A stretch of DNA of 64,000 nt from Epiperipatus broadwayi (GCA_028023455.1 JAQFVV010012394.1:33367150-33431149); one strand, 5' to 3'; shown: positions 37,211 to 49,870, counted from the stretch's first letter. Made by a program: numbers and translations. Notes: a model not told the origin generated them from the letters alone.

Positions 37211-38060
37211 CTGAAACAAAGAAGAACTGTATATGTATCTTTATCAAGGAAGAACTCTGCCTTATATAAATACCCAGTGTGATTAGTGAAAAGCTGACTG
37301 TTAATGGAATCTCTCTAAGGCATTTGCAGTGCCATCTCTTGATTAATTTATGCAGTGAAAACAACTTTAAGGTGCTAATGTTATGACATAAAAAGTGGCA
37401 CAGTGTTTTATATCTTACTCAAAAAAGGAACAATGCATTAACATTAAATTTTGTTTAAATTGAGCAAATTTGCTAGTGAAATGATTCAAACTGCATGTGG
37501 CAATAATGTCATGAGCCTTGATAATGTTTTCAAGTAGTTTGCAATATTTAATGATAGCATAAAGAGCATCATTGAAAATGGTTGATGAAGGTGCATTATA
37601 TGTTGACACATTTCATCATTTAACTCATACCAGTGACTTAAAAATTATATTATTAATAACTAAACTATATAACTACATAATACAAGCATTCATTCACATA
37701 TGGCATTAAAAGCAGCTTAGAGGGAGAACCGGTCATCTTTTTACTAAAACACATTATTGTATATATATATTGAATTAAATATTTCCATGGATTTTTATTA
37801 TAATAAAGAATAGAAATGAGATTATATCCATATAGAAAGAGATAGCTTTTACCTTTTGTTGTTGCGAGGAAACTATCAATTACTACTAATTGACAATCCA
37901 TTAGGCTAAATAAGTTTTTTCATTAACCTAAAATATTTCTTTTGTTGGAGTTTTTTTATTAAGATAAAAGTTCATTTTCTTTATTTATTTAAATTCTTTC
38001 ACCTCTTATTGCCTGCAACCAATATACTTACCTACTTTCTTCAGTGCAGGGATAGTGTGA

Positions 38061-38285
38061 AATTTTCTTGTCACACTTTCCCAATTTTGTAATGATATTG
38101 AGAAAACAGAAGAAGAAGGAAGCTTGCAGGATATTTTTGAATATGTAATTAAAAATGAATTTAAAGAACTTAATTGTGCATCTACTGATACCATAGAGGT
38201 TTTATTAATAGAAGCTAAACTGAATCAGGATCAAAATTTACTGGGAAATAATAAATTATTGGATGAATCAAAAATTAGAACACAA
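38061..38285 (+). CDS. Orphan coding-like segment, 75 codons, unidentified
   Basis: An open frame from 38061 (after a stop at 38058-38060) to TAA at 38283-38285. It has an acidic, protein-like composition unlike the surrounding noise: NDIEKTEEEGSLQDIFEYV, KELNCASTDTIEVLLIEAKL, then Asn/Gln/Lys-rich residues. It lacks a convincing ATG. It could be the decayed 5' part of a transposon gene (perhaps an older ORF1 coiled coil upstream of the LINE) or a host exon remnant. Family not recognised. Confidence 0.3.
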
Positions 38286-38874
38286 TAATAAAATGAGTGA
38301 AACCTTATCATTAATCACTAAAGTCTAACAAACTATGGAATTGCAAAAATAAAATTCTTAAACAAGTCTATTGTTTCAGCTCATTCTGACAATTCTGATA
38401 CTCAAATTTGTTCCAAATTCCCAATCATTTGATGATTATTTGATGATTATTTGATGTTATTTGTCTCTCTGATTTTTTGAATTCTATAATTCTTATTTGG
38501 CTAAGTTTTTTTTTCCTTTTTGTGATGGTATTATTAAGTAGAGTTTGGAGATTTTATTGATATTGTTTTGTATGTATTTTATTTTCTAATGGTTTTATAT
38601 TTCAATTTTTTTTTTATTGATTTCTTTTAACTTATTTTTAAGTAGCCATTTTTTTTTTAATCTTGTTTTAGAATTTTTTTTTTATCTTAGTTTTTTTATC
38701 TTTGTTGTAATTTTTTTTTTTTAATTAATTGATTTATTTTATTCTTTTTGATTTTTTTTTTTATCTTTACTTTAGATTCTTAATTATCTTACTTTTTAAT
38801 CTCTGTTGGAATTTTAATTAGTTTTAATTTTATTTTTTGTTTGTTTGGTTTTAAAACTTAAGGTTTTTAATATT
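38286..38874 (+). other. T-rich leader upstream of LINE ORF1 (possible 5' UTR)
   Basis: Dominated by long T runs broken by 'gatt', 'ttatct' and 'tctttg' words, with repeated TTTGATGATTA at 38428-38455. No coding sequence is recognised. It may be the LINE 5' UTR; no element boundary or target-site duplication was found. Confidence 0.35.
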
Positions 38875-39810
38875 ATGGATAAATGTAATTCTTGTCATTT
38901 AGCTCATCCTTTTGGTGGAAATTTTATAACTTGTCTGGGTTGTAATGGGAATGTTCATTTTAAATGTAGTACAGTAAGTGAAAAGACATTTAAAAATATG
39001 TCATCTACAAATAAAGCATTATGGAGGTGTAAAAATTGTAGAGCAGGAACTAATTTAAATTTGACTTTAAATGATGGATCTAGTTCTGATTCCTTATCTA
39101 ATTCTTTAGATAATAATTCTAGTCTTGAATTACTTCAGCAGATGAATAGAAAACTTGATATGCTGCCTGTTTTACAGAATAATATTGATTCCTTATCTCA
39201 ATCTTTTGCTAAACTTACTTTAGAACTTGAAATAGTTCAAAATAATATAAAAATATTGATTAGAGAATTTAATGAAATGAAAGAAAAAGTAAAAGCACAA
39301 GATTCTTTGTTATGCAATTTGCAAAAAGAAGTTTTTTATTTAAAGCAACAAAGATTAGAAAACAATATTGAAATTGTTGGTGTTGATTATGCTAATGATG
39401 AAAATTTATTTAATATTGTTGAAAATATAGCTAAAAAATTAGAATTGTCAGACTACTTTAATAAAAATTATATTAATTCTATTTATAGATTAAAATATGG
39501 AGGTAGTTTTAGGCCTGTAATAAAAGTTAATTTTGTTAGTAAAATGGTAAGAGATTTATTCTTGTCAGGAGGTAAAAGAATTAAATTATATCTATCTGAT
39601 GTTTTGCCCATTGCTACAGCTGATAAGCGTATATATTTGAATGAAGATTTGTTGCCTGAAAATAGGAAATTATTTTGGAAAGTTCGTTCAATGGCTAAAG
39701 AAAATAAGTATAGATTTGTTTGGATTAAAGATGAGAAAATTTGGTTGAGGAAAGATACTGGGGATAGGGCTATTAGGATTGTTTCTGAATCGGATTTGTC
39801 TAATTTATGA
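38875..39810 (+). CDS. LINE ORF1: PHD finger, coiled coil, FP25K-like C-terminal domain
   Basis: An intact frame of 311 codons from ATG 38875 to TGA 39808-39810. Residues 4-55 form a canonical C4-H-C3 PHD-type finger (C4, C7, C20, C23, H28, C31, C52, C55, with W50). A Ser/Asn-rich linker follows, then a predicted coiled coil at about 85-165 (LELLQQMNRKLDML to LQKEVFYLKQQRLE). The C-terminal 140 residues (NNIEIVGV, RPVIKVNFVSK, IYLNEDLLPENRKLFWKV, IWLRKDTG) resemble the baculovirus FP25K-like domain found in ORF1 of many invertebrate non-LTR retrotransposons. The inferred role is an RNA-binding, trimerising nucleocapsid-like chaperone of the element's RNP. The ATG was preferred because the in-frame sequence upstream lacks another ATG and is T-rich. 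The stop is followed directly and in frame by ORF2. Confidence 0.85.
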   Translation: MDKCNSCHLAHPFGGNFITCLGCNGNVHFKCSTVSEKTFKNMSSTNKALWRCKNCRAGTNLNLTLNDGSSSDSLSNSLDNNSSLELLQQMNRKLDMLPVLQNNIDSLSQSFAKLTLELEIVQNNIKILIREFNEMKEKVKAQDSLLCNLQKEVFYLKQQRLENNIEIVGVDYANDENLFNIVENIAKKLELSDYFNKNYINSIYRLKYGGSFRPVIKVNFVSKMVRDLFLSGGKRIKLYLSDVLPIATADKRIYLNEDLLPENRKLFWKVRSMAKENKYRFVWIKDEKIWLRKDTGDRAIRIVSESDLSNL

Positions 39811-42701
39811 CATGGATTATCTTTTAAAAATATTGTTACAGAAAAAGATAATTTGTCTATTGAAAATTTTAAGATTTTTCATATAAATATTCGTAGTGTG
39901 AGGAAACACTTTGATGAGTTGTTAATTCTTTTACATTCACTTGATTATTCATTTGATATTATAATTTTGTCTGAGATCTGGATTAAGGAATGTGAAAAAG
40001 AACTGTATGAGTTAGAGGGATATACATCAATTATTAATTGTAGAATTAATAATAGGTCAGGTGGAGTTTTAGTTTATTATAAATCAGTGCTTTGTGTGAC
40101 TTCTATTTATGCAGTGTTTGATTCTTCTGAATGTCTTGTTTTAAATTTCATTTTAGGTTCAGACAAATTAACACTTATTGCTCTGTATAGGTCTTGCAGT
40201 CATACAGTTGACAGTTTTAGTGATGAACTTGGTGATTTACTTACTAGATTACATGATAAATTCATTATTCTTGTTGGTGACTTGAATATTGATATTTCTG
40301 GTGAACTTTCTGTTGCTGCTCAACATTATTTAAATATGCTGTCACTTTTTGGATTTATTCAATGTTTATTTCATCCTACACGTGTTACATCTTCATCATC
40401 TTCACTTATTGATCACGTCTTTGCTAGATGTCCTGAAAATATTCTTTTGAAAACATCTTTTTTGGATTGGTGTCTTACAGATCACAGAGGAATTGTTGTT
40501 ACTTTTAAAAAGAATTTTTCTCATAGTAAAAAGTGTTTTAAACTTTTATCTCATGATCGTTTGAAATCCTTAATTACTAAATATGATTGGAATTTAATCT
40601 TTGAGTTGAATGATGTAAATTGTGCATTTTCATTCTTTCTGACAAGATGAAGGAGTTTATAGATTATTGTTCTTTTATAAAATATATAAAGAAGAAAGAT
40701 CTGAAGAGACATGATTGGATTACAAGTGAGTTAATATCAAAAGTTAACAGTAAGAATAAATTGTACAAGCTTTTCAAAAGGTTTCCTGCTAATGAAGATT
40801 TAAAAATTCAGCTAAAGGTTCTTGATAAAGAAATAAAGAAAGGTATAGTCAAAACTAAATTGATTTTCTATTCTACTCAAATTGATTCTTTAAAATCAAC
40901 TAAATTAAGCAACTTTTGGACTGTTGTTAAAAAATTTATTTTTAAAGAAGGATTTTTACAAATTTCTAGACTAAAGATTAATGAAATATCTATTAATGTT
41001 TTAAATAATTCAAAACTAATAGCTGATCATTTCAATCAATATTTTGTACATAGTGTGGAATTGTTAATGAATAGTTTTGACAATAATTGCAGTTCTCATG
41101 TTTTTCAATATAAGAAATCTATCTTGAATTCTCTTGTTTTTAAAGAGTTTGAAGATTGTGAAATTTTAGATTCTCTTTATAAAATGAGACATAAAAAATG
41201 TATTGGTTTGGATTGTATTTCTGTAAAAATATTAATTGAAAATGTTTCAATTCTTTTACCAATTTTATCTTTTTTATTTAATTCTTCTATTGATTCAGGT
41301 ATATTTCCAGATTGTTTAAAATCTGCTGTTGTTACACCTATTTTTAAGAGTGGAAATAGGGAATGTTTGGAAAACTACAGGCCAATTTCTATTTTATCAA
41401 CATTGTCTCAAATTTTGGAAAAGTGTGCAAAAAACAGAATTGTTTTGTTTTTTCAAAAATATAATTTATTTTCAAACAATCAATTTGGGTTTTTGCCAGG
41501 AAGATCTACAGAACTGGCTTTATCTGAACATGTTTCAGTCATCACTGAATCTTTAGAAAAAGGTTACAAAACTATAGGCATTTATTTAGATTTGCGGAAA
41601 GCATTTGACTGTGTTCCACATGATATATTAATAATTAAGTTACACCATTGTGGCATAAGGAGTGCTATGCTTGAATGGTTTAAATCTTATTTAAGTAATA
41701 GAAGCCAATTTGTGAAAATTAATAATTTTTTGAGTGATTCTGAAATAATTAGATATGGAGTTCCTCAAGGTTCAGTCCTGAGACCATTGTTATTTACTGT
41801 TTATATTAATGATCTGCTTGATCTTTCTCTTCATTCTAACATTTTTTGTTTTGCAGATGATACTGCATTGGTTACTTATGCAGTTTCATATAGTTTACTT
41901 GAGAAACTTGTGAATGAAGATTGATTTAAAATTACACAATGGATGAACAGTAATAGATTACTGCTAAATATTAATAAATGTAATTACATAATGTATTCTC
42001 TTAAAAATATTCCAGAAAAAGACTTGTTAATTCAATTGCCTTATGTTAGTAAAATGTCTTGTCAGAAAATTACCAGAACTTCAACAATTTCTTACCTTGG
42101 CTTGATTTTGGATGAGTATTTACATTGGGATAAACATATTCTTTGGCTTCAAGTAAAATTAAGAAAACTTAATTTTCTTTTTTATAGATTAAGAGATTGT
42201 TTGAATAAATCTGTCCTATTAAGTATATATAAACAAATTTTCTTAAGCAGACTTTCTTATGGTATAACATTATGGGGTGGCACTGTAGCATATTTTTTGA
42301 AGTCATTGCAAACACTACAAAATTTTACGTTAAGAATTATTTTGTTTAAACCTTTGGATTTGCCAAGACTTGAATTATTTAAGTGTGCTGGAGTTTTAAC
42401 TATTCATCAATTATTTTTAGTGAATATTTTGTGTTATTATATTAAATACAAAAAAATGAATAAATATAATTCTTCATCAATAATGGTGACTAGATCAAGT
42501 GATTTTGATTTATTATTTGAACCAGTGTACTTTAAAACTCATTGCAGATATCAGAAATGTTATCTTGGTCCAAGATTTTATAATATTTTTATAAGAAACA
42601 TTGGATTTAATGTTAATGACTTATCAAGGAAAACTTTGAGAAAATTAATTATGAACTGGATTGTAATTGATGATAATCAAAAACTTTTTATTTCTATTTA
42701 A
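39811..42701 (+). pseudogene. LINE ORF2: APE-like endonuclease and reverse transcriptase (Jockey/CR1 group), nearly intact
   Basis: Lies in the same frame as ORF1, separated only by TGA 39808-39810. The endonuclease runs from about 39853 to 40520 with FHINIRS, DIIILSEIW, LVGDLNIDI, SLIDHVF and LTDHRGIVV. The RT runs from about 41330 with ENYRPISILS, NNQFGFLPGRST, GIYLDLRKAFDCVPHD, YGVPQGSVLRPLLF and the catalytic CFADDTALV, then a thumb with ISYLGLILDEYLHWD. Two lesions are visible: a frameshift between 40620 and 40650 (frame 1 to frame 3, in a VN.AF..F..K stretch) and one in-frame TGA at 41922-41924, just after the palm. So it is a recently dead copy. The FADD motif, APE endonuclease and PHD/FP25K ORF1 place it in the Jockey/CR1/L2 superclade; Daphne is a possible subclade. 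It is intronic and antisense to the arrestin gene. Confidence 0.85.
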
Positions 42702-43080
<379 letters not shown>

Positions 43081-43239
43081 GTTTCAACAATAGTAAACTT
43101 TATTGATCCTTTTAGTTACATAGTATTACAATGCCATAGCAAGATACATGTTGAATCTTATGATTGTCAGTTCAATTTCAAGTGCTACCATATTCATTTT
43201 TTTAAAAGTACATATCTATACGGGTAATTTTACATGATT

Positions 43240-44870
43240 CTATCCATTTTAGCAATGTTAATTAATCACATTATTGTCCAATAGGAGCATAATATGGACC
43301 ATGCTTTCTTTAATTTTTTGTTCTTTATAGCTTTGCTGTTGGTCTGAGCAGGGACCAAGTAGCTGCATATATATCCGGGATAGTGATCTGCTTGTTTCTA
43401 ACTTGAATTTTATTCAACTTATTCTCAAATGTGGCTGAATGCCTTCTGGGGTTATTACCCAATACAAATACACACCTAGTGACCAAAGTGCATATAGGAC
43501 AAACGTCGAGGCCCTTATGGCTGGTATAGACCTACCTTTGTAATTTGATATAATTTGCATCATTGTAGTATTTTTTTTTTCTGTATTTGCCCTGCAGAAT
43601 GCATCTAGTCTGCTCCAAGGCCTTGCAGTTGAAAATTATATGCTGTAAAGTCTTTTCAGCCATATGGCAAAGACCACAGAATGGATCAACTGACCTGTAC
43701 ATTCTTCTGTGATGTAAAAAATATTTTTTAAAGCGTTCAAATTCATCTTGATTATAAAATCTATGAACTTAGGTTCTAGTTGCCATTTTTTGTACTGCTT
43801 GATCAGATATTTGTTTCCTATTTCTAGTATTGATGGGATCTCCTCATTATAATTATTATTTTTTTTCCTCATATGTCATAGCATCGGCCGGGACGTTTTG
43901 ATGTATAAATTTATATATTTCCCAATATTTATATTTTTGGTCCAATTGATCTGGAATTGTTCTTTCTCTCCTGCATTGGTAGACAGTGATTGCCAAAAAA
44001 CAATCTTTTGGAGGAGGTCTATCTGTAGGTGTTATCTGCTCTAAGTGTCTTAATTTAGGAAATTGAGTAAGTATAGCAATTACAGCATTCCTTGTTTTGA
44101 ATGTTTGAAATGTTTGTAAGCTATGCAATCCTAGTCCATTTGCTACAAGAGGGTGATTTAGTTTTGCCATTGAGATTGCCACCGTCTTTTTCCCCCCAGA
44201 AGAGCTTGCAACATATGGAATTAATGCATGCCATATATTTTTTTGAAAATTCAATTACAGGCATGTAATATGTTATCTTGGTTATTATAAGTTTGTTAAT
44301 CAGTTGCACCTTTGCATATATGGACAAATATGCCTTTGAGAGTGATTCAGCTATGCTTTTGACTTTCTCTTTGAGCTTGGCTTGGATCTGACATCTCATT
44401 CCAGTGGCTCCCAGAAAAAAAAAAGCCTAGGAATGGAGCCGGTTTTTCTCAATACATTGGTTCACATGGCTTTCCAGTGAGTAGCGTCCAGGCCACAGAC
44501 TTTTCTGGGTTTATGCTCAATCCATATTGCTTTGAGAATTTTTCAAGCACAGGCTGAAGCTGTGGTATTTGCTTCTTTGATGCCAAGAAGACTGTGATAT
44601 CGTCCATGTATGCGAGATATGCAATCTTCTATGTTGTACCAGGTATTTGAACTCCAGTGAGTGTGCTATTGATTTTTTCAATAAGAGGATTGATATAATA
44701 AATAAACATTAATGCACTCAGAGGATACCCCTGGGATAGTGATTGTGTTGGGATGAATGAGGGTGAATTTCTGCCATTTATAGTAACATACAGTTCTCTA
44801 CTCAGTATCAAGTTTGCAGTCAAATATAGCAGACCTTTGGGTATTTTAGTCTGCTTGAGCATATCCAGTA
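43240..44870 (-). pseudogene. L1/Tx1-like LINE remnant (RT palm to C-terminus)
   Basis: From 44862 downward: RELYVTINGRNSPSFIPTQ, SLSQGYPLSALMF, INPLIEKINSTLTGVQIPG. After a stop, AYMDDITVFLASKKQIPQL carries the YMDD active site near 44600. Then INPEKSVAW, a thumb, LFWGEKDGGN, LVANGLGLHSLQTFQTFKT, DRPPPKDCFLAITVYQ, QLEPKFIDFIIKMNLNALK, and near 43620-43700 in another frame the finger DPFCGLCHMAEKTLQHIIF followed by NC (CX2CX8HX4C). Many frameshifts. It is the most complete of the three copies of this family and begins just after the (ATT)n tract. Confidence 0.75.
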
Positions 44871-44877
44871 TTATATA

Positions 44878-44935
44878 TCATCATCATCATCATAATCATC
44901 ATCATCATCATCATTATTATTATTAATATTATTAA
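44878..44935. repeat. (ATC)n/(ATT)n microsatellite
   Basis: TCATCATCATCATCATAATC grading into TTATTATTATTAATATT. Confidence 0.9.
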
Positions 44936-45089
44936 TAATAATGTATTAATGCTTACACCATATTTTTAAGCTCTTTATTAATAATAGCTTCATATAATTT
45001 GCATACATATATGTATATAATATAATATAGCTTATATTTGCTTTTTATTTATGGTATCTTATTTTATTTATTTAATGATATGAAAAAAT

Positions 45090-45360
45090 CATTCACACAA
45101 ACATTTATTCTGCTTTCAAGAAAACTCAACTGATATTTCAGTTAAGGGTTATCGAGCAATGGAACAGAAAAACCATTGATTTTTTGATCCTAAACTCAGA
45201 AGTAAAAAGCCAGTAAATTCACCATGTTGGCTAATGTCTGTTGGTACCAGAGCCCATCTATGTCCCAATACAATGTAAATAATTACATAGTAATAATAGC
45301 TGCAATAACAAGAACATATGGAGTGGACATTAGGAATTTGCTCTGCTTGGTCTCTTTAAG
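45090..45360 (+). repeat. Dispersed repeat H, copy 2
   Basis: 'cacacaaacatttattctgc', 'aaactcagaagtaaaaagcc' and 'aagaacatatggagtggaca' match copy 1. It directly precedes the RTE copy at 45380. Confidence 0.8.
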
Positions 45361-45379
45361 GTCTTAAAGAAGTATCAAA

Positions 45380-46400
45380 GGATGTCCTTTCAGTTAAAAA
45401 CAAAAAAGAAAGAACTATTATTAAAAAGAGGGATGACGTGAATTGTGTAGAAGAGTTCTATCAAGAATTATATAATAGTAGAGAACAATGAAAAGTATTT
45501 CCTCCAACTACTATTTCTTTTGAATTGCCCAGAATTTTAAATGGAGAAGTTTGACCTGCTATTAAATCTATGAAGAAATGACAAAACTCAAGAAATTATA
45601 ATGAATATCTTAAAAGAATCAGGTGAAAAAAAGAAAAAAAAAATTTGGCAAAGATATATATTAAATATCTAAATGATAATGATGTACCAGTTGATTGGGA
45701 AAACTAATATTAATATTAAAGAAAAGTGATAAAGAAGATAATAAAAATTACAGATTTATCAGACTTTTATCAATTCTATACAAAAATTTTATCAACATAA
45801 TTACAACTTGTCTACAGCAAGCTTTAGATTTTAACGAGTCAAAAGAACAAGTTTGATGTAGAGTGCTTTTAGTACATTGAATCATATCCAATTATTGAAA
45901 GAAGCTTTAGAAAATTCCAATGAATATGGGTTGCAATTATGCTTTGGATATGTAGATTATAAAAAGGAATTTGATTCTTTAAGCATTTCTTTAGCAATTA
46001 AAGCATTGGATCATCAAAATATATACTCAGGATATTGTCATATTCTGAAGAATATTTATAAAAATGCAAAAACAACCATTAGATTATCTAGTGATACTAG
46101 AAAGGTTAATATCAAGAAAGGTGTATGACAGAGGTACTCAATATCTGCAAAAAAATTTACAGCAGTTTTATAATAAGTATTTTGTGGATTAAAATGGGAA
46201 GCTAAAGGAATAGACATAAATGGAAATTATTTAAGTCATTTAGATTTTGTAGATGGTATAATTGATTTTGCAATTAATTCTTTAGAGCTTCATGAAATAT
46301 TGTAAGAGTTATCAATTGAAAGTAAAAAAGTAAGACTAAAGGTAAATGTTAAAAAGACTAAAAAAAGTGTTAGTGGATTTTATGAAGTTCAAACTTTGGA
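45380..46400 (+). pseudogene. Second RTE copy, heavily decayed (linker and RT)
   Basis: Shows, with many stops, ERTIIKKRDDVNCVEEFYQE, SFELPRILNGEV, DVPVDWEN, LCFGYVDYKKEFDSLSISLA, AIKALDHQNIYSGYCHILKN and RKVNIKKGV. These align with the element at 25395-28230. The active site FADDIVVF has become FVDGIIDF at about 46245, so it is catalytically dead. It is truncated at 5' within the linker. Only 45877-46128 remains open. Confidence 0.75.
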
Positions 46401-46419
46401 AGTAACATAAGTATTCATT

Positions 46420-46640
46420 GGACTTTGATTTCAACAGTTCATCACTTTAGTATTGTACAATTACTACATCATTTTCAATAAATCCCTTCAAATTAAAGAT
46501 TTCTCCAAATTTAATCCAACAGAGTCTCTTCTTCACAACACACCACTAATGTTTCTTATTTCATACATTGTACAGGTGGTCTCTTTCTAGGTCTTCCAAA
46601 AATCAGGAATTCTATTTAAAACTTTATCCATATTTTGTGA
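46420..46640 (-). mobile_element. RTE 3'-end fragment, opposite orientation
   Basis: 'catcactttagtattgtac... tacattgtacaggtggtctctttctaggtctt' matches the minus-strand 3' region seen at 25440-25570 ('catctcacaagtggtctctttctgggtctt'). It abuts the plus-strand RTE copy tail to tail. Confidence 0.55.
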
Positions 46641-46949
46641 ATATACAATCATGAATAGAACAGATATTTCCAAAAATCTTATAATCATCAGCATAACCCA
46701 TTATTATGAATGTATTGTAGATATGTTTGGAGATCATTAATATATATATATTGAAACCTAAATAAAGTTACTCAAAGAAATATTTAAAGGAGTCCAAATA
46801 TCAAGATATTAAGTAAAGGTTCAAAATATAACACTATCAAGAATTATAAGCAAATTATTATAACTCAGGTATACAGGCAGTTTTATCCACTTTCATTTCT
46901 TGGTTTGATGTTAAGTGCATGTTTAAACAAATACTAAGTGAATATGGTC

Positions 46950-47060
46950 TAGCAGGGCACCACTAAATTATCTGAATCTAGACACGGTTATATCTGATAA
47001 CCTTTCACATGTACCGGGTTTGAATCCCTTCTTGGTACTTTATTTCTAATAAAATGGGAG
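46950..47060 (+). repeat. tRNA-derived SINE-like piece
   Basis: 'gtctagcagggcaccacta' followed by 'gataacctttcacatgtacc' and a B box GGGTTTGAATCCC at 47018-47030. 46641-46949 has only AT-rich sequence. Confidence 0.4.
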
Positions 47061-49794
47061 ATTTTGCTTTTTGAGCCATATCACTATATGCACTAATATT
47101 TAGGTAAAAGTAAAACATCTATAAACCAAAGTGGAGTATACTAGACATAAATCATTTCTCAGATCTTAACATAACAAATGTGTTTCAATATTTTTATAAG
47201 TTTACTAGCTCAGATTATATATAACTAATTTAGGATGGCAATTCACTCATCCTTGCATGAAATAGATGATGGGATGTGGTTATAATAATACTAAGAGATC
47301 ACTAAATATTATAAAATCAATATTTATTTATGGCCTTTAAACAGTTAAACAGCTCATTAATTAAAATGTTGATGATGATGATGATGATAATAATAACAAT
47401 AATGACAAGGGTTTCAACTACAGCTCTAGGACTAAGCCTAAACATAAAACTAAATTTTATAAAGAAATTCATAATTATTGCTTAATTTTAGCATATTTAC
47501 TTATATCTTAAATAACTAATATTCAACCATTGATGATGATGAATAATCACACTTAACAAAGACTACACTTAATGAAATATATACGCCTCGTTTAATAAAA
47601 CAAACTAATATTTATTACTACATTTCTAACATATACATAAAAATTTCTAGATAAATATGAAAATTGACATGAATAATAATAATGATAATAATTGATTATA
47701 TAACAATCCTCAGATTAATTTCAAGTTCTTCCCCTTTCCCTTTAAATGTATTTTGTATTAAGTTGGACGTCACATTGACCATGATTTTCACTCCATGAGA
47801 AAAGTATTTCAGAAAAAAAAAAAATATTATCTGCTCATTAGCACACATACTTTAAAAATCTAACATGTAAATAGAATGTAAAAAAAAATGTTAGTAGAAT
47901 TGAAAGAGCAAGTTTTAGAAAAGAGTTTTAAATCATTATCTCCCCCTCCCTTCCAAGCGCTGAAATCTATACTTTCTCAAGACAAAATAATTTAATATTT
48001 TAACACCACCTATTATTTCACATTCAGTCGCAATTATACACATATAAAAATATTATTATGTATGTGCATGTTTTATCCCATAATAACAAAATATTATTTA
48101 AAACCAAAATAATAATAATATATTAGTTAAAACTAAAATCATAACACCATAAAAAAAAATTGTTTTACACATTAATATTGTAAAATTAATAAACAAATAA
48201 TTTTCATACATTCAAGGTCATTTATGAAGCTCAAAGTTATTATTAGTAAGACATTCTTGTTTTTAATCGATCTGAATAGTCTTTAAAAGTTCTTTAAATA
48301 AAATATATCACTTTATTGCTAAAATGTTTATTAAGACTGATATCATAAAGAAAATAGATATAAAAAGTCATATTACTGATCTTTTGTTTGTGGCAAATTT
48401 CCAAGGGTTCAAACTTATCTTGTATATTGTCTATATTTCTGCAGCTACCATTTCCATCTTACATGGGAACAATCTCTTTCTTGAGGTGTATAACTATTTG
48501 ATGATGATGACTCTATTGAGGTTATTTGCTTTAGTGGACAATTTGGAAATCATTATATTAATTTTTCTTCTCTTCCTGTCAAGCATGTGGATGAAATACA
48601 GCAGTTGTTTTCACATTTATAAATTTTCTTGAGTTTAAAATCAGTTGTTGTAACAATTAATTGGACTTGATGATTAATATTTATCAGTAGATTAATTCAT
48701 CTTCTTTGAATGCAGGTGAATGCTTTCTTCCTTCTATAAAAAAACATCTTATTTCTCTGGTCAGTTGAAAGGTGTAGAATATTATTTTAGACACATCTTT
48801 TCTTTCCTATGTGATGTGCAGCTTCCCCAGATGGTCCGGAACTGATGGGACATACATATAATTTTTCTAGCCAGACATTTCTTATATTTTCAGCATTCAA
48901 TTGGATAGTTTAATAATCTGAATCATAAACAATAATCATAATTCAAGACAGCTTTTTATATCCAATTTTTAGCTAACTTAACCAATCAGAGATAGCATCA
49001 CTTGCTATTTTTGGACAAATTTGTTTTAATTAGATCTCTAATTTATTTTCAACTAAATTATTTTTCAACTGAAAAGTTTAATCCTTTTTCCAGACACTTT
49101 TGTTTAAAAAAAAAATAGACTCAATCCTTATTTCCTTTCTTTTCTTTTTTTTTTAACATCCAGGTAACATTTCAAATCTTTGAGCTTCCTTCTTTAGATC
49201 TTGAGATAAGACAATTTCAAAATTAGAGTTCCCACCCAAATTAAGCTCCCAAAGTGACAAACAATTATTTACAAAAAAAAAATTGCTACAAAGATCGATA
49301 TCTGATTAAACAGATTTCCTCTTTTAACAAAAATTGTACAAAAAAAAATAATTTGACAGATTTAATCCTTCCTTTTCTTTCAATATTTAGGAAATGTAAA
49401 TTTCTGTATGTAATGTACACACATCCTTCATTCTTTCAAATCATTCATAAACTAACATTAAATAATATAATTGCTAGCTTAGTAATTATAACCCAATTAT
49501 TTAATTAAATCTGTAACTTTTAAATCCCACTTATAATTAAAGAAAAGCAAAATAGAAGCATAGAATAAGATATTAGAATTGATCAAGCATAGGCTAGTTT
49601 TAAAGAAAGTTAAAATGTTGAATATTTGAAATATAAAACAATTAAATAGCTTACACATACACTGCCTATACGTATGCATTATAACTTTGCTTTTTAACAG
49701 AAAAACTAAATATTAAATAGTTTAAATGTGTGTATTACCTTTCTATCAACACACAAACAAATAAAGCATATAATTGTTGACCCACTCTCTGTCT

Positions 49795-49870
49795 AAAGTG
49801 TTTAAGATTTTGATCTGGTAGGGTTTGAACTTGGATGCCCTACAGCTTCTTTTATGGTTATATAAAATTG
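49795..49870 (-). repeat. tRNA-like B-box piece
   Basis: Minus strand 'ggcatccaagttcaaaccctacc'-type sequence (written here in part). 47061-49794 shows short microsatellites (GATGAT near 47370) but no gene; the open frame at 48324-48632 is hydrophobic AT-noise. Confidence 0.35.

Noticed and set aside
37137-37364. Extension of the arrestin exon upstream of 37210 in another frame (WHCKCLREIPLTV)
   Set aside because: Not in the exon's frame and upstream of a strong acceptor; similarity to arrestin loops is superficial.
38006-38194. Minus-strand frame ending at a good GTAAGT donor (38031), possibly an arrestin exon
   Set aside because: In its open frame it would exit in phase 1, while the exon at 37210 starts in phase 0; the phase-0 reading ends in a stop codon (TAG). 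The arrestin fold is already continuous without it.
48324-48632. 102-codon hydrophobic plus-strand frame
   Set aside because: Could suggest a membrane protein, but the composition is Ile/Leu/Phe-biased AT-noise and no splice or family support exists.
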